DNA from: Phytophthora sp. 'mugwort'
Taxonomy: Eukaryota > Oomycota > Peronosporomycetes > Peronosporales > Peronosporaceae
Direction: 5' to 3'
Length of the DNA: 64,000 nt
NCBI GenBank assembly: GCA_033558025.1
Contig: JAUCEF010000008.1
Location: 1,798,001-1,862,000, forward strand
The notes below the pieces were generated by a model. The model was not told the DNA's origin. It was given only the letters and a program-made list of their open reading frames with translations, and made no database searches. Both the position numbers and the translations under genes were made by a program. The stretch's first letter is position 1, and each line of letters begins with the position of its first letter. Below are positions 38,126-50,064 of this stretch, piece after piece.

Positions 38126-41100
38126 TCAATGCGAACACGCGTGAACGCCGAGCGCCGCCGTCAAGTCCTTGTGGCGTGGTCCGGCGAGTCCCTTGGTCAA
38201 GATGTCGGCCAGCATGGTCGTAGTCTCGCAGTATTCGACGATCACTTCTCCGCGCTTGACTTCATCACGGATGTGATGGTACTTGATGTCGATATGCTTG
38301 GCGCGGCCATGGTTCACTGGGTTCTTGGTCATCCTGATGCACGACTGGTTGTCTTCGAAAATCTTCAACTCCGGCGTGGCTCCGCCTGCAGCAGCTAGGA
38401 TCTCGCACAGCAACTTGTGCACCCACTTGCCTTCTTGGATGGCCAAGCTCAGTGCAATGTACTCGGCCTCACTTGTCGAGAGCGATACGCTTGACTGCTT
38501 CTTAGAACCCCACGACACTGGTCCGCCGACAACTTGGAACAGATAGCCTGATGTTGACTTGCGATTGCTTAGATCACCTGCCCAGTCGGCGTCCGAAAAG
38601 CCTTGGAAGTCGACGTCCTTGCCTGGCAAAAAGCGAATTCCGTGCCACTTGGTACCTTGTAGGTAGCGAAAAATGCGCTTGACTGCAATCCAATGTTCCA
38701 CTTGCGGGTTCTCCATAAAGCGCGACACATAGCCAACAGCGAACGCAATGTCCGGGCGAGTCGATGTCATCAAGTGCATAAGTGCACCGACAGCCTCGCG
38801 AAATGGCGCGTCCAACCTGGTTGTGGAGTCGCTTGAGACTAGCTTCATGCTGATGTCGACCGGACTTGCAGCAGGTTTGCAGTCTTGCATGCCAAAGCGC
38901 TCCAGGATGTCGTTGATGTACCGAGCTTGACTTAAGGTGACACTGCCATCCGCCTTGTCGACCACTTCGATCCCCAGGATGAAGGAACACTTGCCACTGT
39001 CGGTCATCTCAAACCGCGACTTGAGTTGGCGCTTGACTTCTTCAATCGATGTTGCCGAGCTCCCGGTCACCAACACGTCGTCCACGTAGACCAACAGCAG
39101 AACGCATTCACCGCCGATGACCTTGATGTAGAGGCAGGGGTCGTAGCTTGATACACGAAAACCGATGGAGCGCACATGCTCGTCGAAGGTCTCGTTCCAA
39201 ACTCGTGAAGCTTGTTTCAGCCCGTAGATCGCCTTGAGCAACTCCACGCAGTCGAAACCATCGTCCAGTTCCACGCCTTCAGGCACACTGCAAAACACCT
39301 TTTCCTTCATCAAACCGTACAGGAACGCAGTGACCACGTCGAGTTGGTCGATCGGCCATCCGTAGTACTTGGCGATCGCGATGATCATTCGCAGCGTCAC
39401 GTACTTGATCACGGGCGAAAACGTCTCGGTGTAGTCGATCCCATACTTCTGCACGAAGCCTTTCGCGACGAGTCGAGCCTTGAATTTTTCGATGGATCCG
39501 TCAGCATTGCGCTTGATCTTGAAGACCCACTTGGTACCGACTGCGCGCTGATTGTTAGGCAGTTTCGCCGCACGGAAAACACCTCGAAGCCGCATTGACT
39601 TGAGTTCAGCGCGAATTGCCTTGCGCCAATGAGCTTCGTCTGGACCGTTCACAGCTTCTTGAAATGTCTTGGGTTCCGCGCTGTCACTTGCTTCCACCGC
39701 ATTCGCACTTGCACGCCAGAACATTGGCGAAGTCGAGCTGTCTTCATCGTTGTCTTCCGACTCTTCTTGCGGCGTAGACGATTCACGTTGGTTTTCTTCT
39801 TCCGAGTGGTCGGGAGCACTAGCTTCTTCGAGCCCAACAGTTCGACGTGGGCGCCGAACATTGGCGCGATCTTCGTTTTCCGGACGCGATTTCCGCTTCC
39901 CCGCCTGCTTGAACACCCTTGTGCCACTGTTGTCGGAGACTTGCATTTCGTCAAAATAATCGGCAACTTCGTTGACTCCTTCATCACTAATAGCTTCAGC
40001 CCCATTAAAGCTTGACTCATCGAATGTGACATCGCGAGAGATCAGCACCTGCCCCGCCTCGATGTCATAAACTCGATACGCCTTGGAACGCTCCTCGTAT
40101 CCCATGAAAATACCTTCACGAGCTTTGGGATCCCACTTGAGTCGCTTCTCGTTCGGCGTCAAGATATAGGCCTTGCACCCGAAGATCCGCATGTGCTTGA
40201 CGTTGGGCTTGGACTTGTAGATGATTTCGAACGGAGTTTTGTCGGACGACTTCGGAGACGGCAGACGATTCTTGATGTAAATTGCCGTCATTGCCGCTTC
40301 CGCCCAGAACGTCTTGTCCAAGCCAGCGTAGTGAAGCATACTGCGGCCGATAGTCACGATGGTTCGGTTGGCGCGCTCAGCAGTTGCGTTGGTTTGGTGC
40401 GCATACCAAACCGTGGGCTGGACTTCGATGCCGTGGTCTTCGTAGAAAGTCTTGAGCGAGTGGTCGCGAACTCTTTGGATCCATCATGCCGCAGAAACTT
40501 CACCTTGGCATCGAATTGCTTCTCCACCTTGGTAATGAAGCGACGCAAGCAGCCTTCGCTTTCCGACTTGGCTCGCAAGCAGAATCCCGTCATGCAGCTG
40601 CTGGCTTCGTCCGTGAGAAGCAGCAAGTAGCGACTGCCACCCAGCGACTCTTCCTTCATGGGTCCACAAATATCAAAGTGAAGGAACTCGAACGGCTTGT
40701 ACTTGGGCTTGTTCGGGTTGCTTGGGAAGGGCTTTTGCACCATTTTTCCTTGTTGGCACCCGCGACACTGGCTTGAGTTCTTTGACGATGTCGGCATCTT
40801 GGCACCCGTGACCATGCCACTTGAGACCATCTTCCGAAGAACGTCGCTGGGTGCGTGACCCATACGTGCATGAAGATCGACCGCGTTGATCGATACATCG
40901 GTCACCGAATTCGCAGCGAAACTTGGCACCCGGAGCCAGTAGAGACCGTCGATCAAGTCCGCGGAAGCCACGATCTTTTTCGACGTCTTGTGTGCGATGT
41001 GCATTTCTGCTCCATCAAACACCACCTTGAACTGTCCGCTTCGGTTGATCTGGGGTACCGAAAGCAGATTCTTGTTCATACTTGGTACGTAGAGCGCGTC

Positions 41101-42510
41101 TTGAACGTGGATGTCGCGTTCGCCACCATTAGGCAAGGTGACGCGCTGCATGACCGTTCCAACTCCCTTGATCTTGGCAGTATTGCCGTTTGCGACAGTG
41201 AGTTCACCTTCGTCGCATGCCTTGATGTTGACTGAAGAAAGGTTACGTTGGGTCTTGAACTTGACGTAGGGGTCTTGGACACCGCCGAGGCTTGAGGCGA
41301 GGCGAGGAAGGAGGCTTGAGAGGTTGAATGGAAATTCAGAAGTGATTGATTTATCGGAGCTTATTTTGCCTGCCTACCTGGTATACTACATAGACATGCA
41401 ACTATGCATCCAATCAATTGGTGCATCCAATCACCATCATTCCGTACTCGTCCAATCATCCTACTCGTCCAATCATGAGTGGCGTAATCACCGTGGCGTA
41501 ATCATGGCGAGGGAGCGTTGGACCGGTCCGGTTAACCGGTTCGGGTAACTTGGACTGGTACATTGTACCAAGGAAGTTACCCTGCAACATTGACAAACTT
41601 ATTCTTGTCATTGCAGATGTGGTGCGTGGCACCACTGTCGATGGCCCATGAGCCTTGAAACTTGTTGGTCTTGGAGATACCACACTCCATAGAGACCGCA
41701 AACGCGATGAAGTCATCATCGCTGTCGTCACGCCATTGGACATTGTTCGCACCGCGACCAGACCGGCCACGTCGTGCACCTCGATTGTCATCCTTTTGCT
41801 TGGTCCAGCACTTGTCCACGACGTGTCCCGATTTCCCGCAGTAAGTGCAGTGGCGGCTTTTCACGCTCGGCATTGAAGGCCCTTGCAGTGTCTTCAATCT
41901 TCACCTGAGCAGTCTTCTCGCCCTGCCGCTTGATGTGCTCGTTCGTGAGCACCTTGATCACGTCTTGAGTGCGCAGCTCTGCGTTGCTCATCTCCAAGAT
42001 GAGAACCACGTTCTCGTAGCTCTTGGGCAGACTCCGTAACAGGCAGATTGCCACGTCTTCATCCTCCATCTTGGCACCGATGCTGCTGAGCTTGGCGCTG
42101 ATGTTGAGGACTTCGTTGCAATGATGAAGCACATTGCCGCCTTCTGCCATCTCCATGCTGAAGAGCTGGCGCTTCAGGTAGATACGACCAGCCTTCTGTG
42201 ACCCCCCGTAGAGTGAACGCAGACGCGTCCAGGCCACCCAGGCTTCTTCGCAGTCGTCGACCACATGGTGGTAGTCCGCATCCATGTGGAGCAACATCAG
42301 ACCGAACGCGATGTTGCTGGACTTGACGTAGTCGTCCATGGCCCTCGGGTCCGCGAAGCTTGGCGTCGTCTCCCGGTTCTCGACGTTCCATACCGACTTG
42401 GTCAGGAACACGCCACGCATGTAGCGGTTCCAGGTGGCGAAGTTGTCGCCGTTGAACTTGTCAATGGAGATCTTGGTATCTTGCACAGACGACATGGTAC
42501 TTGGGCTCAT
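38126..42510 (-). pseudogene. CopC-1 gag-pol, interrupted by solo LTR
   Basis: Gag begins at 42,510 ([11 protein letters not shown]). The knuckle is [14 protein letters not shown] near 41,815-41,860 and the protease box [11 protein letters not shown] near 41,615-41,650. The reading is then cut by the solo LTR and resumes at 41,232. The integrase has [11 protein letters not shown] near 40,650-40,685, LRHDGSKEFAT near 40,470-40,505 and NATAERANRTI near 40,360-40,395. RT has LLVYVDDVLVTGS near 39,060-39,100. RNase H ends ACSH at 38,126. Frameshifts lie near 41,870 and 40,460. From 40,357 to 38,126 the frame is open for 743 codons. Family C is close to A in protein but has a different U3. Confidence 0.9.
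41233..41589 (-). repeat. Solo LTR-C inside CopC-1
   Basis: A single 357-bp LTR with TTGAC on both sides (41,228-41,232 and 41,590-41,594) interrupts the protease-integrase region of CopC-1. It is the scar of a second CopC insertion that lost its body by LTR-LTR recombination. Confidence 0.92.
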
Positions 42511-42514
42511 AGCC

Positions 42515-42871
42515 TGAAGAAAGGTTACGTTGGGTCTTGAACTTGACGTAGGGGTCTTGGACACCGCCGAGGCTTTAGGCGAGGCGAGGAAGGAGGCTTG
42601 AGAGGTTGAATGGAAATTCAGAAGTGATTGATTTATCGGAGCTTATTTTGCCTGCCTACCTGGTATACTACATAGACATGCAACTATGCATCCAATCAAT
42701 TGGTGCATCCAATCACCATCATTCCGTACTCGTCCAATCATCCTACTCGTCCAATCATGAGTGGCGTAATCACCGTGGCGTAATCATGGCGAGGGAGCAT
42801 TGGACCGGTCCGGTTAACCGGTTCGGGTAACTTGGACTGGTACACTGTACCAAGGAAGTTACCCTGCAACA
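42515..42871 (-). repeat. 5' LTR of CopC-1 (LTR-C)
   Basis: 357 bp, near-identical to the 3' LTR (for example ctttaggcg against cttgaggcg). The primer-binding site (42,499-42,514) reads GGCTATGAGCCCAAGT on -, with two changes from the A and B form. Confidence 0.9.
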
Positions 42872-43974
42872 GGACGGTCGATTTGCACACGCGTATGGGT
42901 CACGCTCCAGTCGAGGTTCTTCGCAAGATGGTCGACACCAAGATGATCAAGGACGCGAAAGCACCTTCCAAGTCGAGTGGACCAAGTGTGTGTCGTGGTT
43001 GCCAGCAAGGCAAAATGGTCCAAAAACCATTCCCAAGCAACCGTGACAAGCGTCGCTACGACACATTTGAGCTGCTCCACTTCGATATCTGCGGACCCAT
43101 GGAGGAAACCTCGCTTGGCGGCAGCAAGTATCTGCTACTGATCGTGGACGAAGCCAGCGGATGCATGAAGGGTTTCTGTCTGCGTGCCAAGTCGGAAAGT
43201 GAAGACTGCATCAAGACATACATCATGAAGGTGCAGACGCAGTTCGGCAAGAAGGTCAAGTTTGTGCGGCACGACGGAGCTCGTGAGTTTGCGACTAACT
43301 CGCTCAAGGATTTCTACGAAGACGAAGGCATCGAGCAGCAAACCACGGTTCCGTACGCGCACCAGACCAACGGCACGGCAGAGCGAGCCATCCGAACTAT
43401 CGTCATGATCGGCCGCAGCATGTTGCATCACGCCAAGCTGGACAAGTGTTTCTGGGCTGAGGCGGCGATGACGGCCATCTATGTGAAGAACCGCCTGCCG
43501 TCACCCAAGATCGAGCACAAGACTCCGTTCGAGATCGTCTACAAGTCCAAGCCGAGTGTGAAGCACATGCGTGTTTTCGGCTGTCGGACGTACATCCTGA
43601 CTCCGAAGGAGAAGCGACTCAAGTGGGATCCCAAGGCTCGCGCCGGATTGTTTCTGGGTTACGAAGAAGTGTCCAAGGCGTATCGACTTTATGACATCGA
43701 GGCGGGACAGGTGGTCATCAGTCGCGATGTCAACTTCGATGAATCGACCTTTGGATTGTCACCGTCGATTTCTGATGAAGATGTCGACGACCTGGACTTC
43801 GACTCGCTCGACATCGACGATGATGGTCCGCGCCAGACGGAGTACAAACAGGCAGGGAAGCGCAAGAGCCGCCCGAGTGACGAAGATGAAGCTGCCAGAA
43901 GACCGCGCGCTGTGCGTCATCGACCTCGACTGGAAGAAGCAAGTGCACCGAACGACTCCCCTTCGCACCGAACT
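42872..43974 (+). pseudogene. CopA-4 integrase, second part
   Basis: The frame resumes as [19 protein letters not shown] after the CopC-1 insertion. The integrase core is complete: [12 protein letters not shown] near 43,080, [14 protein letters not shown] near 43,260 and NGTAERAIRTI near 43,370, then the pol linker block KEKRLKWDPKARAGLFLGYE near 43,605-43,665. It ends in the acidic linker at [15 protein letters not shown], cut at 43,974 by the 3' LTR of CopA-5. The remaining RT and RNase H are not found on + in this window. Confidence 0.88.
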
Positions 43975-44317
43975 GATAAAAGGTATGGATCTTGATAAGT
44001 GAAGCTTGGACGGAGCGAAGGGAGTTCTGCACTTGGGTGCGAGGACCGGAGTGAAGACCACTTGAGCTGAAGAAGGAAGATTTGAAAGTGATTGATTTAT
44101 CGGGGCTTACACTACCTAGTCTACCACATAGATATGCAGCCCTGCATCCAATCATTTGGTGCATCCAATCACCAACACTCCGCACTCGTCCAATCATCCT
44201 ACTCGTCTAATCATCGGTTGCGTAAACAACGTACCGTAAACATCGCGGGATCGTGTTGGACCGGTTCGGGTTAACCGGTTACTGGTACACAGTACCAAAA
44301 CCCGGCAACCCTCAATA
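43975..44317 (-). repeat. 3' LTR of CopA-5 (LTR-A)
   Basis: 343 bp, TATTGAGGG to TATCA on -, preceded on - by the tract ATTGAGGGGGCG. Confidence 0.86.
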
Positions 44318-44324
44318 CGCCCCC

Positions 44325-45332
44325 TCAATGCGAACACGCGTGGACTCCGAGAGCCGCCGTCAGATCCGTATGGCGTGGTCCCGCGAGAGCCTTCGTCATG
44401 ATGTCCGCTAGCATCACAGAAGTCTCGCAGTACTCGAGCTTGACTTCGCCGCGCTTGACCTCATCACGGATGTGATGGTACTTGATGTCGATGTGCTTGG
44501 CGCGACCATGGTTCACTGGGTTCTTCGTCATCTTGATGCACGACTGGTTGTCTTAGCGGATCTTGAGCTCGGGTCCAGTCTCGTTGGCAGCCGCCAAAAT
44601 CTCGCATAGCAGGCGATGAATCCACCTGCCTTCTTGGATCGCCAGACTGAGTGCGATGTACTCCGCCTCACTCGTAGACAGCGAAACACTTGACTGCTTC
44701 TTGCTTCCCCAGCTCACTGGTGCACCCATTAGCATGAACGTGTAGCCGGAAGTCGACTTGCGGTCCGCGAGGTCGCCAGCCCAGTCCGCATCCGAATACC
44801 CACGAAAGTCGATCTTGTTGCCTGGCTTACAGATTCCATGCGTCTTGGTGCCTTGTAGATAGCGAAAAATGCGCTTGACCGCAACCCGGTGTTCCTCTTG
44901 GGGGTTCTCCATGAAGCGCGATACATAGCCTACTGCGTACGCGATATCCGGTCGAGTAGCAGTCATCAAGTGCATGAGGGCACCCACAGCTTCGCGAAAC
45001 GGAGCGTTCACCTTGGTCGCTGCGTCACTTGGAACCAGTCGAGTGCTCATGTCTACCGGACTCACCACAGCCTTGCACTCGTCCATACCGAAACGCTTCA
45101 GGATATCATCCACATAACGCCGCTGGCACATCGTCACGCTGCCGTCCGGGCCATCCACCAGCTCGATTCCAAGGACGAACAAACACTTGCCACTGTCAGT
45201 CATTTCGAAGCGTGTCTTGAGGTCGTTCTTCGTGCGTGAGATCAGCTCGGGTGAACTTCCGGTGACCAACACATCGTCCACGTAGACCACCACGAGCACA
45301 CAGTGGCCATCGACAACCTTGATATAGAGGCA
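44325..45332 (-). pseudogene. CopA-5 RT and RNase H end
   Basis: RT is read from CLYIKVVDGHC with YVDDVLVTGSS near 45,255-45,290, then the RNase H blocks GYSDADWAGDLADRKSTSGY near 44,745-44,805 and STSEAEYIALSLAIQEGR. A TAA replaces GAA in IRE/DNQSC near 44,553, before MTKNPVNHGRAKHIDIKYHH. The same nonsense codon, and a 3-base loss at GIC(F)KPGNK, occur in CopA-6. Confidence 0.87.
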
Positions 45333-45350
45333 TGTTGCAGGGTAACTTCC
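45333..45350 (+). repeat. 18-bp remnant of an LTR-C end
   Basis: TGTTGCAGGGTAACTTCC is exactly the start of LTR-C, here on +. It sits between the broken RT of CopA-5 and the end of LTR-B. The rest of that LTR is missing. Confidence 0.7.
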
Positions 45351-45663
45351 AAAAGGCTTGGTCACTTGATGGCAAAATTCAAAGTGATTGATTTAGGTCC
45401 TTAGTTCGCAAACTCCTTGCTACCTCTAAGCCTACAGTTCTACCTACTGGGTACACTCTACTGGATTCTCTACTGGATACTGAGTTACTTCAGCCAATCG
45501 CAGAGCGCCACGTCGATGCCCATCTTGTACCCACAATCTTGTACCCACGTGCATCGTAATCATCGTCCCGTAATCGCCGGAGTGATTGAGGTGCCACTGA
45601 GTGAAGGTCATACCGGTATCCTACCGGTATACAGCAGCTGCTCGAGGCGTCTCCTTGACAACA
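45351..45663 (-). repeat. 3' LTR of CopB-3 (LTR-B, short form)
   Basis: 313 bp, TGTTGTCAAGG to GCCTTTT on -. Compared with the 355-bp form it lacks part of the U3 around the gtaatc/cgtaaac repeats. Confidence 0.85.
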
Positions 45664-48600
45664 CTCCCACTCGACTCGATAGCCTTCGGTGCTTCGGTGC
45701 TTCGATGCCGAGCTTGCTCCGGAGACAGTCGAACTGCGCCGCTGGAATGGGCTTGGTCATCAGGTCCGCCAGCATGTCTTGCGTCGGACAGTACTCGAGC
45801 ACCACTTCTCCGTCCTCGACTTTCTCGCGCACGAAATGGTAGCGAATGTCGATATGCTTGGTACGCTTGTGAAACTCGGGATTCTTGGCAAGCGCGATGG
45901 ATCCTTGGTTGTCTTCGTAGATCTTGATCGCCTTGCCCTCTGTGGTTTCGCCTATCTCGCACAGAAACGCCTTGAGCCACACAGCCTCCTGTGTTGCCTC
46001 CGATAGCGCCATGTACTCGGCTTCCGTCGACGATAGTGCCACCGTCCTCTGCTTCTTGCTGCGCCAGCTCACGCATCCACCGCTCATTATGAACGCGTAT
46101 CCGCTCGTGCTGCGGCGCGACTCCACATCACCCGCCCAGTCCGCATCCGAGTAGCCGTCTTGGTCCTTGGTGCGAAACTCGATGCCGTACGTCGCCGTGC
46201 CTTGGATGTAGCGGAGGACGCGCTTGAGTGCTTGCCAGTGCGTGGGGCATGGGTCTGCAGCGAACTGACTCAGTGTGCCCACTGCCGCAGCCAGATCCGG
46301 TCGGGTGCCCACCATCAAGTACATGAGGCAGCCCACGGCGTTCCGGTAAGGCACGCCTGCCATGGTGTCATCATGCTTGCACCCGCCGTCGCACATAGCC
46401 TTGGTCAGCTTGAGTCCGGGATCCTGCGGCGTTTTCACGGGCTTGCTGTTCTCCATGCTGAACTTGCTCAGAATGCTCCGCGCGAACTTGGTCTGCCGCA
46501 TGGTCACCTCACCAGCCTTGATGTCTTGCTTGATCTCCATTCCGAGAAAGTAGCTCAGCTCGCCTAGGTCCGTCATCTCGAACCGCTTGCTTAGTGCGCT
46601 CTTGGTCGCCTTGAGCATGTCGTCATCACTGCTCGCAATCACCAGGTCGTCCACGTACAGCACCACGAGCACCATGCTGTCGCCGTTGCGCTTGACGTAG
46701 ACGCAGTGGTCGGTCTCGCACTTGTCGAAGTCCAGCTTGAGCATGAAGTCGTCGATGGTGTGGTTCCACATGCGCGGCGACTGCTTGAGACCGTAGAGCG
46801 CGCGCTTGAGCTTGCACACATGATCCGGGCGTCCTTCGCTTATGTATCCGTCCGGCTGCTGCATGTAGATGTCTTCATCCAGGACGCCGTTAAGAAAGGC
46901 TGTCTTAACGTCCATCTGGTGCAGCTTGAGCCCGTACTTGGCAGCCATCGCTAGCACGATTCGGATGGACGTGAACTTGGCCACGGGCGCGAAGGTCTCG
47001 TCGTAGTCGATGCCGTGCTTCTGCGAGAATCCCTTAGCCATCAGGCGCGCCTTGTATGTTCGATCTCGCCGGCTTGGTTCTCCTTCACGCGAAAGATCCA
47101 TCGACAGCCGATGGCCTTGCGTCCCTTGGGCAGCGGTACCACGTCCCATGTGTCGTTCTTGCGCAGCGAGTCGTACTCCGAGTCGCAAGCCTCCTTCCAT
47201 TTGCGTGCGTCGCTGGATTCCATCGCCGACTTGAACGTGGTCGGCATTTCTCCCACTGAATCCACGACGTACGCCGCCTCGAAGCTCTTGTCGTTGTCTC
47301 GAGCCATGGCAGACATCTCATCCAGGCCTTGGCGTCGATTCTCTGACGCGTATCGCTTGGCACTCGGGGTCTCCACCGCTTCCTCCAGCGACTGTGTCCG
47401 CGGGTGTCTCTTGCTGCCGGGCAAGAATTCATCATCCCGCGCAGTCTCTTCATCTTCGTCGTCCGATGCCGACTGTTCATCTTTGTCCGTGGTGCCTTCT
47501 TCCGCATCTTGAAGGTCCACCAGCGCCTCCGTGGGTTTGTAGTCGCGTCTTCCACCGTCGAAGACGTCTTCCATGAACTGTGCATCGCGGCTCACCAGCA
47601 CGCGACCACTCTCGATCTCCTCGAACCGATACGCTTTCTCGTGGTCCGAGTACCCCAGGAACCTGCATCGCACCGATCGCGCATCCAGCTTGGTTCGCTT
47701 CTCTTTCGCCACATGCACGTAGGCGTGGCAACCGAAGACTTTGAGGTTGGCCAGCAATGGTTTCTTGGCAGTCCACAACTCGTACGGAGACTTATCGTTG
47801 TCAAGCGCATGTGTCGGACAGCGGTTGCGCAGGAACATAGCCGTCATGACTGCTTCGCCCCAGTATGCCTTGGACAGACTCGCGTGCTCCAGCATGCACC
47901 GCGCGCATTCAACTAGCGTCCGGTTCATGCGCTCCGCGATTCCGTTGAGCTGCGGCGTGTATGGCGGCGTGAACTTTTGCACGATGCCGCGCTTGCTGCA
48001 AAACTTGGCCATTTTGTCGGATTTGTACTCACCACCGTTGTCACTGCGAAGCTCCTTGACGCGCTTGCCGGTCTGTGTCTCCGCAAACGCCACAAAGTGC
48101 GCGAACTTTTCGGCCACCTCCCACTTGTTCTTTACCAGGTACACCACGCAGTAGCGCGACTTGTCGTCGATAAAGGTGACGAAGTAGCGCTTGCCGCCAA
48201 ACGTCGGCGTGCGCATGGGCCCGCATACGTCACTGTGCACAACCTCCAGTAGTTTATTGGCACGCTTGGGCGATGTCGATTCGAAACTCAATCGCGTCTG
48301 CTTGCCGAGCGCGCATCCGTCGCACGTCTCCACTTGCTCGCGGACCCGAGGTCAATGCCGACGCTGAGCTTCTTCTTGACGATGGCGTCGAGCCCAGCGT
48401 GACCGATGTGGCCTAGTCGAAGGTGCCAGAGGTACGACTTGGTGTCCCCTTGGCTCCCGTTCGGACTCGCCGAATTCGCTTCGTCCAGGCGCACGGGCGT
48501 CATGCACAGCTTGAACAGCTTGCCGTCACGCGCACCTATCGTGCACTTCATCCCCTTCAGTGCGATGAAGCATCCGTCGCTGTCGAAGGTCACTGATCCG

Positions 48601-49747
48601 ACGTCCTTGGTGAAGCGCCCGATCGAGAAGAGGTTGCGCGTTAGCTTGGGAATGTGCCACACGTTCGTGAGCACACCCTTCTTGATGCCACGAGGCGTCT
48701 TCATCTCCATCACAATGTCGCCGCTGCCGATCGCTTGAACCACACCGTCGTCTGCGAGACGCACGTCGACCGGAGTGAAGGCCTTGTAGTTTCTCATGAA
48801 CTTCTTGGAGTGCGCCATGTGCTGCGTCGCACCCGAGTCGACCAGCCATGTGCCACTCGCCGACGCTGCCATGGCCGCATCGCCATCGCCGTCGACGAAG
48901 AAGAGATAGTCGCCGGAGTCGTCCTCACGCGCGACGTTGGCACGCTGCGAGCGCTGCCGTTCCGTGTTGTCATGGATCCGCGAGGGACACTCCGCGATCC
49001 AATGTCCATGCTTGCCGCAGTTGTGGCACGCACCGTTCTTCTTCGACGGTCGGCCCTTATGCTTGTTGTCCCTCATCATGAACGCCTGGCCAGGCGCGGC
49101 GCCATCTCCATCGCCACCCTGCTCCTTGCGCTTCATGTCTTCATGTAGCAGCCGAGACGTCACCAGCTCCCACGTCAGCGTGTCGGATCTTGACTCCAAC
49201 GCCGTGATCAGGAACTGATACGACTCGCTCAGGCTCCCGAGAAGCGTGATCACCAAGTCGTCCTCGCTGACCGGAGCGCCACTGCGTCGAGCTGCTCCGC
49301 CAGAGTCTTGAGCTTGTTGATGTGTTGAAGCACATCATCACCTTCCTCCATCATGAGCGTGAAGAACTGACGACGAAGGAAAAGCTTGTTGGCGAGGCTC
49401 TTCTTCTCGAAGTGTCCTTCCAGTCTTGACCATGCATCATGCGCGCCACTCGCCGAGCGAACCAGCGGCAGCTGCGAATCCTCCATCGCGAGACAGATCA
49501 TCGCCAGCGCCTTGCGCGACTTCTTCCGAAAGAGCGCTTGATCCGCCGCAGTCTGGCAGTGCTCCAGCTTCACTTCCCCACTTGTCACTTCCCACAGTTC
49601 GCGCTCCTCGAGCACCATCTGCATCTTGAACTTCCACGTGTGGAAGTTAGCTCCGTCGAACTTGTTGATGCGGAAGGCAGAAGGCTGCGTGGCGTCCATG
49701 GCGAAGGCGTAGTCGGGGTCTTCAGAGAAGGCGGGGCTTGGGCTCAT
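45608..49747 (-). pseudogene. CopB-3 gag-pol, three frameshifts
   Basis: Gag starts at 49,747. The knuckle is CHNCGKHGHWIAEC near 48,990-49,030, protease WLVDSGATQHM near 48,815-48,850, and the pre-integrase block LRLGHIGHAGLDAIVKKK near 48,370-48,425. The integrase D, D, E blocks are HSDVCGPMRTP, LRSDNGGEYKS and GIAERMNRTLVE near 48,230-47,915. RT has VLYVDDLVIASS near 46,635-46,670 and RNase H GYSDADWAGDVESRRSTSGY near 46,100-46,160. Breaks: the family-wide gag shift near 49,275, one near 48,345 and one near 47,060 (GEIE to HTRRA), the last shared with CopB-4. The stop lies inside the 3' LTR. Confidence 0.9.
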
Positions 49748-49751
49748 AACC

Positions 49752-50064
49752 AAAAGGCTTGGTCACTTGATGGCAAAATGCAAAGTGATTGATTTAGGTC
49801 CTTAGTTCGCAAACTCCTTGCTACCTCTAAGCCTACAGTTCTACCTACTGGGTACACTCTACTGGATTCTCTACTGGATACTGAGCTACTTCAGCCAATC
49901 GCAGAGCGCCACGTCGATGCCCATCTTGTACCCACAATCTTGTACCCACGTGCATCGTAATCATCGTCCCGTAATCGCCGGAGTGATTGAGGTGCCACTG
50001 AGTGAAGGTCATACCGGTATCCTACCGGTATACAGCAGCTGCTCGAGGCGTCTCCTTGACAACA
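49752..50064 (-). repeat. LTR-B shared by CopB-3 (5') and CopB-4 (3')
   Basis: 313 bp. RNase H of CopB-4 enters it from the right, and the primer-binding site (49,736-49,751) and gag of CopB-3 follow on the left. Confidence 0.86.

Larger units (their letters stand above)
37762..42871 (-). mobile_element. CopC-1: full-length Copia element with target duplication
   Basis: Two 357-bp LTRs (37,762-38,118 and 42,515-42,871) bound a complete gag-pol on -. The target duplication GGACG (37,757-37,761 and 42,872-42,876) is exact and rejoins CopA-4 in frame. The two LTRs differ at only a few positions, so this is one of the youngest insertions. A solo LTR of the same family (41,233-41,589) is nested inside. 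Without it the element is about 4,750 bp. Confidence 0.93.
43975..45332 (-). mobile_element. CopA-5: 3' end of a Copia element
   Basis: A 3' LTR-A (43,975-44,317), a polypurine tract and the RNase H to RT part of pol are present on -. The element is cut at 45,332, where 18 bp of an LTR-C end and then CopB-3 begin. The LTR lies in the integrase of CopA-4 with the flank CGAAC; the matching flank is not in the window. Confidence 0.86.
45351..50064 (-). mobile_element. CopB-3: full-length Copia element
   Basis: LTRs of 313 bp at 45,351-45,663 and 49,752-50,064 bound a full gag-pol on -. The 5' LTR is also the 3' LTR of CopB-4. Family B LTRs thus occur in a long (355 bp) and a short (312-313 bp) form. 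Confidence 0.88.
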
